A stretch of DNA of 64,000 nt from Sorghum bicolor. Its lineage: Eukaryota > Streptophyta > Magnoliopsida > Poales > Poaceae. Location of the stretch: assembly GCF_000003195.3 (NCBI RefSeq), contig NC_012871.2, positions 57,217,802-57,281,801 of the forward strand. The letters run 5' to 3'. The position numbers and the translations under genes are program-made. Under the pieces are notes generated by a model that worked only from the letters and a program-made list of their open reading frames with translations, was not told the origin of the DNA and made no database searches. Shown piece after piece: positions 58,901-64,000 of the stretch (its first letter is position 1; every line of letters starts with the position of its first letter).

Positions 58901-59892
58901 ACTTGAGAACGGCTAACCGCGTACTGGGAGTGGAGAGATGGCGAGAGTAGCGTGTACCCACCTTACGGATCTGAGATGACCGGGAAACATCTAGATTGGC
59001 TGTAGGATGGTGGTGTACTGTACTCTCGGGTGACGCTGGACCCGTTCTTGTATGGGAGGATCTATAGAAAAGGTTGACATATGCAAGATTAAGTTCTACA
59101 TATGTCGTGTGGTACTGAATCCCCAGCTGGGTTTAATCGATTCGAATCGCCGTGTTTCCTCGGATATGGAGCCTCAATCCTCACACCATCATCGTAGTAA
59201 TAAGTGAATCTTTGGTATAAGAAAGAGGTGTTTTGCTTATGAAAGTTGGATAATGATACTGGCTAGTTATAAGTGATAATCTTGAGTTAAAACTTGAAAT
59301 TAGGCTTTACTCGTAGTAAGCTTTTATGCAAAAGAAATACTTAATCTTGTTAAAGCTTTACCTTGAATCCCCATAGCCTGCATAACTGAGTCTTCACCTC
59401 TTTTATAGTCGGTTAAGTCTTGTTGAGTACTTTTGTACTCAGGGTTTTATTAACCCATGTTGCAGGTGAATCTCTTGATTATCCTTTTGATGGTCATGGG
59501 TATTTTACTCTTGTGGAGGAGAGTGATGATGATGAACCTGATGTGTGACCTTGGGCAAGTAAAAACTTGTTGTGTGATCTATGGTTTATGTAATATAAAG
59601 TTCCGAAGCTTTTATGTATTAAATACTTATGGTTTGTAAACTTTGAACTTAAGTTTCAATCTATGTTATGTAACCTTTCCGCTTTTACTCTGATTTCTCT
59701 TATCTATGAAATGTGTAATACTGTGATGCTTGATGAGGGAATTCCTGAAAAGAAAGTTACGTGGATGATTCGGGTTTCCCGAGGACACCCGACAGACTTC
59801 TTGAGTCATTTGGAACTCGTGCACGTCGATCAGAAGTCTTTGGGACAATGATGTGTGCATGTGGGCCACTTAATTCAGGAGGTTCTGCCACA
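55996..59892. mobile_element. solo LTR of a Ty3/gypsy-type element, 3897 bp
   Basis: The segment starts TGTAACACTCTCGTG and ends GTTCTGCCACA, i.e. TG...CA. It is flanked by the perfect 5-bp duplication CAAAG (55991-55995 and 59893-59897). No gag or pol lies within or beside it, so internal DNA and the partner LTR were lost, presumably by LTR-LTR recombination. The length and the ending CTTTGGGACAATGATG recall long LTRs of the Tekay/Del branch (recall, not checked). It contains repeated AAAGTTGTAGA-type motifs, a GC-rich block (56,760-57,720) and two exon-like segments (58388-58524 and 59466-59548). Confidence 0.85.
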
Positions 59893-60044
59893 CAAAGACA
59901 CCCATAAAAAGAAAGAGAATTACAATCAAGTCCTTGTAAGAAACTCCCGACCATTCTCATCGCCGGCGACCAGAGGAGATGCCCTGAAGCCGGCCACCTT
60001 CCCGACGAAGCAGCTTTAAAGTTTTGTAATGGCATCAAAAATAG

Positions 60045-60351
60045 CACATCAGGAAAGCCAATATGCCGTACAGTTATTGAACGTCTAGGCTAAGCATGAT
60101 GGTCAACGACCATCTCTTCGCCATTATTAGTAGTATTATCATTTTCTCGTATCATCTCAGCACATCAGGAAAGCAAATATGCCGTACAGTTATTAAACGT
60201 CTAGGCTAGTATTATCATTTTCTCGTATCATCTCAGCACATCAGGAAAGCAAATATGCCGTACAGTTATTAAACGTCTAGGCTAAGCATGATGGTCGACG
60301 ACCATCTCTTCGCCATTATTAGTAGTATTATCATTTCCTCGTATCATCTCT
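60045..60351. repeat. three-copy tandem repeat
   Basis: The unit starts CACATCAGGAAAGC. Copies: 60045-60160 (116 bp), 60161-60236 (76 bp, with a 40-bp internal deletion) and 60237-60351. The flanking DNA from 59898 holds no gene. Confidence 0.9.
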
Positions 60352-60366
60352 TGATGAAGAATTTTA

Positions 60367-60488
<122 letters not shown>

Positions 60489-61620
60489 TTCTTAGATAAA
60501 TAATTCCAAGTAAGCCCATGCTTTGGCACTGCTGAGGAGCCTGACCTCTAAATAACTATATAATTTATTACTAGTATTATTAGTTAAACAATAAATAATT
60601 CCAATTATTATTTGCGCTATAAGTAATTTCGTACACATCTATATTTACACTACTATAGAACGAGGCATTGGTCGATACCAAAAATCATCAAAAGCCTCGG
60701 CTCTTTTGCGGCCTGGGGCTAAAGACCCCTTTAACATCGGTTTGTAACACGAACCGCTGCTAAAGGGGTCTGCCTAACGGCTACTGACCAGTACTGTCGG
60801 AGTAGGGACCCTTTAGCACCGGTTCATGTTACCAACCAGTGCTAAAGGGTTCCCTTTAACCTCGGTTTGTGCCACAGGTCGGGTCAAACCCTTTAGCACC
60901 GGTTCAAGGCACAAATCTAGTCTAAAGGGTCACCTTTAGACCGGGTTTGTGCCTTAAATCGATGCTAAAGGGTCTGGTTTATAGGCCGCGGCTACCTCCT
61001 CCTCTCTGCCTAGGTCATTTGAAACCAGAGAGCACCATTATTTTTGCTAGAGCTTGCATTTGTTCTTCTTGCTTGTTCTCTATCTTCGGCGTCCATTGTT
61101 GATCTTCTTCGACTCCGTCATCGTCTCTTCGTGCTTGGAGGTGACTATCTTCATCCTTTGTTGTCTTTTTTATGTCGTTTTTGGCTTGTGATTTTCCCAT
61201 CATTTTTAGCTCAAATCCACTTGTTATTTTGAATCCTTCACTTGAATTTGAATTCATCGTTTGAATTAGTATCCATATATATCATATTTTATGGTTTACC
61301 TAGTATTAATGTAGTTTGCAAGAATGAATTATAGTATCTTTTTAAATCTTTTTTTCTTTAGAACATAAGTGGATTGAAATTTAGTTAATGTAGTATATAG
61401 TTTGCAATAATGATCTTAGATAGTTGGATAGTTCAAATTAATTAGTTTGTTAATATCACTTGATAGGTTTTCATTACTACATAATATCCATTGTATAATT
61501 TAGAAAATTTGTTGAAGTAGCTAGACAAATAAAGGATATTATTAGGTTCTTCTTTAATCATACTTGTTTATTAGAAAATGTGGAATTTGTAATTGTTTAA
61601 AAATTGAGTATGGATAGTAG

Positions 61621-62080
61621 ATGGCAACCGTGACCGGGTCCTCGGTCTCTCAATGGGTTCTAAAGCAATACCGGCCGGAACTCCCTCTCATTACTTGCGG
61701 CAAGTGTGAGAAGAAGATTGTGATGGAGTATAAAGTGTCGAAAGAGGGAGTAAATAAGGGTCGTATATTCTACAAGTGTCCGGATGGTAATGTGAATTAT
61801 TTTAGACATTTGCTTATATATGTGCCTATTTTTTAATGATGTTACTTAAACTTTTGATTCTCTCTTCTAATTTTAGTGGGACAGTACCAGCGGATGTACA
61901 GGTTGGTACTGGGAGGAAGAATACATTCAACACATCAAGAAATCTTTTGCACAGGCGGTTGAGGCTGAAGGAGATGAGGCAGTGAGCCGGTGGAAGGAGC
62001 CCATTGATGTTGATGAAGCGAATGATCTGTCTATTATAGTTGGGATCGGACGCGAACTAATTATATTAAGTACATTTTAG
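61621..62080 (+). CDS. small GRF-type zinc-finger protein inside the CACTA element
   Basis: Two exons, 61621-61791 and 61877-62080 (GT at 61792, TTTTAG before 61877), join in frame and give about 124 aa with no stop inside. Cysteines are placed as in GRF zinc fingers: ITCGKCEKKIV, GRIFYKCPDGN, then STSGCTGWYWEEEY. An acidic tail follows. GRF fingers bind single-stranded DNA or RNA in other proteins; the role in a transposon is unknown. The frame is intact although the neighbouring transposase is not. It might instead be a fortuitously captured gene piece. Confidence 0.55.
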
Positions 62081-62234
62081 TTTTAGTTTTTTTTAGTACT
62101 AGTTGTGATTGTCTTTGTTGTAGCCAGGCTTGCTTGAATTAATCAACTATGCGTGTTAGACATGTTGTGTAATAAGATGAGAAACTATATATGCATGGTT
62201 TTCATAATATATATATATATATATATTATATTTA

Positions 62235-63927
62235 ATGCAGATGGTAACGCACAATTTGATGTATAATGCCGATCGGTGCTCCGAAGAGTTCATTAATGGT
62301 GTGTACTATTTATTAAGTGTGGCCGAGGCAAACAAGAGGGATGGTTTCATGTGCTATCCATGTGTCGTGTGCAAGAATTTGACAGAATATTCTAACTCGA
62401 GGACTCTTCATTCGCACTTATTAAAATCTGGTTTCGTACCAAACTATATTTGTTGGACCAAGCCTGGAGAAAGTAGAATTATAATGGATGAAGATGATGA
62501 TAAAGAAGAAGAATTGGACCACGCCGACATTATTGCTCAGTACGGTGGCTTCGATGATGCTGCAATAGGGGGAGATGATGAAGAAGATGTAGCGGCAGAA
62601 GATGATCGGGGCGATGATGCTTTTGGTAATGCCATGCATGATGCACAAAGAGAATGTGAAAGTGAGAAAGAGAAGGCCAAGTTTGAGCGCTTGCTAGAGG
62701 ACCACAGAAAATCGCTATATCCCACCGCTGAAGAGGGGCAAAAATAGTTGGGTACCACACTGGAATTGCTGCAATGGAAGGCAAAGAATGGTACATCCGA
62801 CAAGGCATTTAAGCAGTTATTGAAGATCACAAAAAAGATGCTTCCGAAAGGTAACGAATTGCCCACCACTATGTATGAAGCAAAACGGGCTATCTACCCT
62901 TTGGGATTAGAAATCCAGAAGATACACGCATGTCCTAATGACTGCATCCTCTACCGTGGGGAGGAATACGAGAATTTGGATGCATGTCCGGTATGTAAGG
63001 CATCACGGTATAAGATCAGGCGAGATGATCCTGGCGATGTTGAGGGTGAAGAACGTCATAGGAAGAAAATTCCTGCCAAGGTTATGTGGTATGCTCCTAT
63101 AATACCACGCTTAAAACGTCTATTTAGAAACAAGGACAATGCAAAGTTGTTGCGGTGGCATAAAAAAAACTGTAAGATAGATAATATGCTGAGACACCCT
63201 ACCGATGGATCCTAGTAGAGAGCGATAGATAGAGAATTCCTAGATTTTGCAGATGATGCTAGAAACTTGTGGTTCGCCTTAAGTACAGATGGTATGAATC
63301 CTTTCAAGGAGCAGAGCAGTAGTCACAGCACTTGGCCAGTTACTCTATGTATCTATAACCTTCTTCCATAGCTATGCATGAAGCGAAAGTTTATTATGAT
63401 GCCGGTACTCATCCAAGGACCGAAGCAACCTGGCAACGACATCGATGTTTACCTAAGGCCATTAGTTGAGGAACTTCAACTTTTATGGAGCAAACCAGAG
63501 TTTCGCGTGTGGGACAAGTACAAATAGGAGTACTTTGACCTGCGAGCATTGCTGTTTGTTACAATCAATGATTGGCGAGCTCTAATAATCTTTTAGGCCA
63601 GTCAAACAAGGGATGTAATGTATGCACACACTATTATGAATACATTGACAATGTATATTTGAAAAAATGTTGAAAGGTTGTGTACCTTGGCCACCGTTGG
63701 TTTCTTTCTGTGAACCACCCAGTACGAAAGAAAGACAAGCATTTCAAAGACAAGGCGACCATCGGACCAAGCCTCTCAACCGAACCGGGGATGATGTACT
63801 CGAAATGGTCAATGATATAAAAGTGGTATTTGGAAAGGGACGGGGTAGTGAACCTATTCCCAAGGACGCTAAGGGACACACACCCATGTGGAAGAAGAAA
63901 TCCATATTTTGGAAGGTACCTAACTAG
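62235..63927 (+). pseudogene. CACTA TNP2-type transposase, broken
   Basis: One frame can be followed from the ATG at 62235. A transposase-associated N-terminal domain comes first (YYLLSVAEANKRDGFMCYPC, TLHSHLLKSGF), then an acidic linker. The conserved core follows: LGLEIQKIHACPNDCILYRG, CPVCKASRYK, WYAPIIPRLKRLF, and later KRKFIMMPVLIQGPKQPG and DLRALLFVTINDW. TAG codons interrupt it at 62745, 63213, 63216, 63369, 63525 and 63594. Frames then shift, with GHTPMWKKKSIFWKVP recognisable at the end (63850-63925). Transposase of this type cuts CACTA termini; this copy cannot be made full length. The coding region continues beyond the window. Confidence 0.85.
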
Positions 63928-64000
63928 AATATCCTAGAGGTCCGCAACGTGATCGACATGATACATCTGATAAAGAATCTTTGTGTGAACTTGCTTAGAT

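Larger units (their letters stand above)
60648..64000 (+). mobile_element. CACTA transposon, 5' part, runs off the window
   Basis: The left terminus is CACTACTATAGAACGAGGC, after TTA at 60645-60647. The next 330 bp hold repeated subterminal motifs in both orientations, such as CCCTTTAGCACCGGTTCA, TAAAGGGT and CTTTAACATCGGTTTG. It is followed by a small zinc-finger ORF and a TNP2-type transposase in the same orientation. The right end is not in the window. Confidence 0.85.

Noticed and set aside
60045..60351. CRISPR-like array
   Set aside because: Only three long units without spacers in a plant genome; simple tandem repeat.

Overview
The window looks like nuclear DNA of a panicoid grass, most likely Sorghum or a close relative (inference). 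The intact genes are very GC-rich and intron-poor, and they sit as small islands in AT-rich DNA packed with grass transposon families: Tourist-like and Stowaway MITEs, CACTA, hAT, LINE, tRNA-derived SINEs, Ty1-copia and a 3.9-kb Ty3/gypsy-type LTR. There is no prokaryotic or organellar signature and I found no intact tRNA or rRNA gene.

Three host genes are well supported. (1) A 104-aa atypical HLH regulator without a DNA-binding basic region (6272-6586, minus). (2) A two-exon LRR receptor-like pseudokinase (35055-36531 joined to 37568-38196, plus; 701 aa), with a MITE in its intron. (3) A RING-H2 ubiquitin ligase of the ATL family (47022-48248, plus) with a TATA box and an overlapping upstream ORF. 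These genes show no obvious functional link; they are islands between repeats.

Layout. 1-6 kb: a SINE, weak exon-like fragments, MITEs. 6.2-6.7 kb: HLH gene. 7-10.7 kb: SINE and LINE debris and a terminal-inverted-repeat element. 11.45-15.14 kb: a Helitron-like unit carrying a decayed roughly 15-exon gene with two C48/Ulp1-like protease domains. The first 59 bp of the unit are repeated immediately after its 3' end, as if a second tandem copy began there. 15.2-34 kb: non-autonomous CACTA elements, Tourist-like and Stowaway MITEs, an RNase H-like gene fragment split by a MITE, an nDart-like hAT element, a 1.3-kb fold-back repeat, a LINE with a perfect 15-bp target duplication, and a SINE split by a MITE. 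35-38.2 kb: receptor pseudokinase. 40.66-45.69 kb: full-length but frameshifted Ty1-copia element. 46.9-48.2 kb: ATL gene. 50.47-55.72 kb: a second, more decayed Ty1-copia element whose 5' LTR holds a hAT MITE. 56.0-59.9 kb: a solo LTR. 60.0-60.5 kb: a local tandem repeat and a long (TTA)n array. 60.65 kb to the window end: the 5' part of a CACTA transposon with a GRF-type zinc-finger ORF and a TNP2-type transposase broken by many TAG codons.

The most unusual content is the Helitron-like unit with its double protease-fold gene, in which both positions expected to hold the nucleophile cysteine are occupied by other residues. Many insertions could be delimited to the base by their target-site duplications, which gives a partial order of events.
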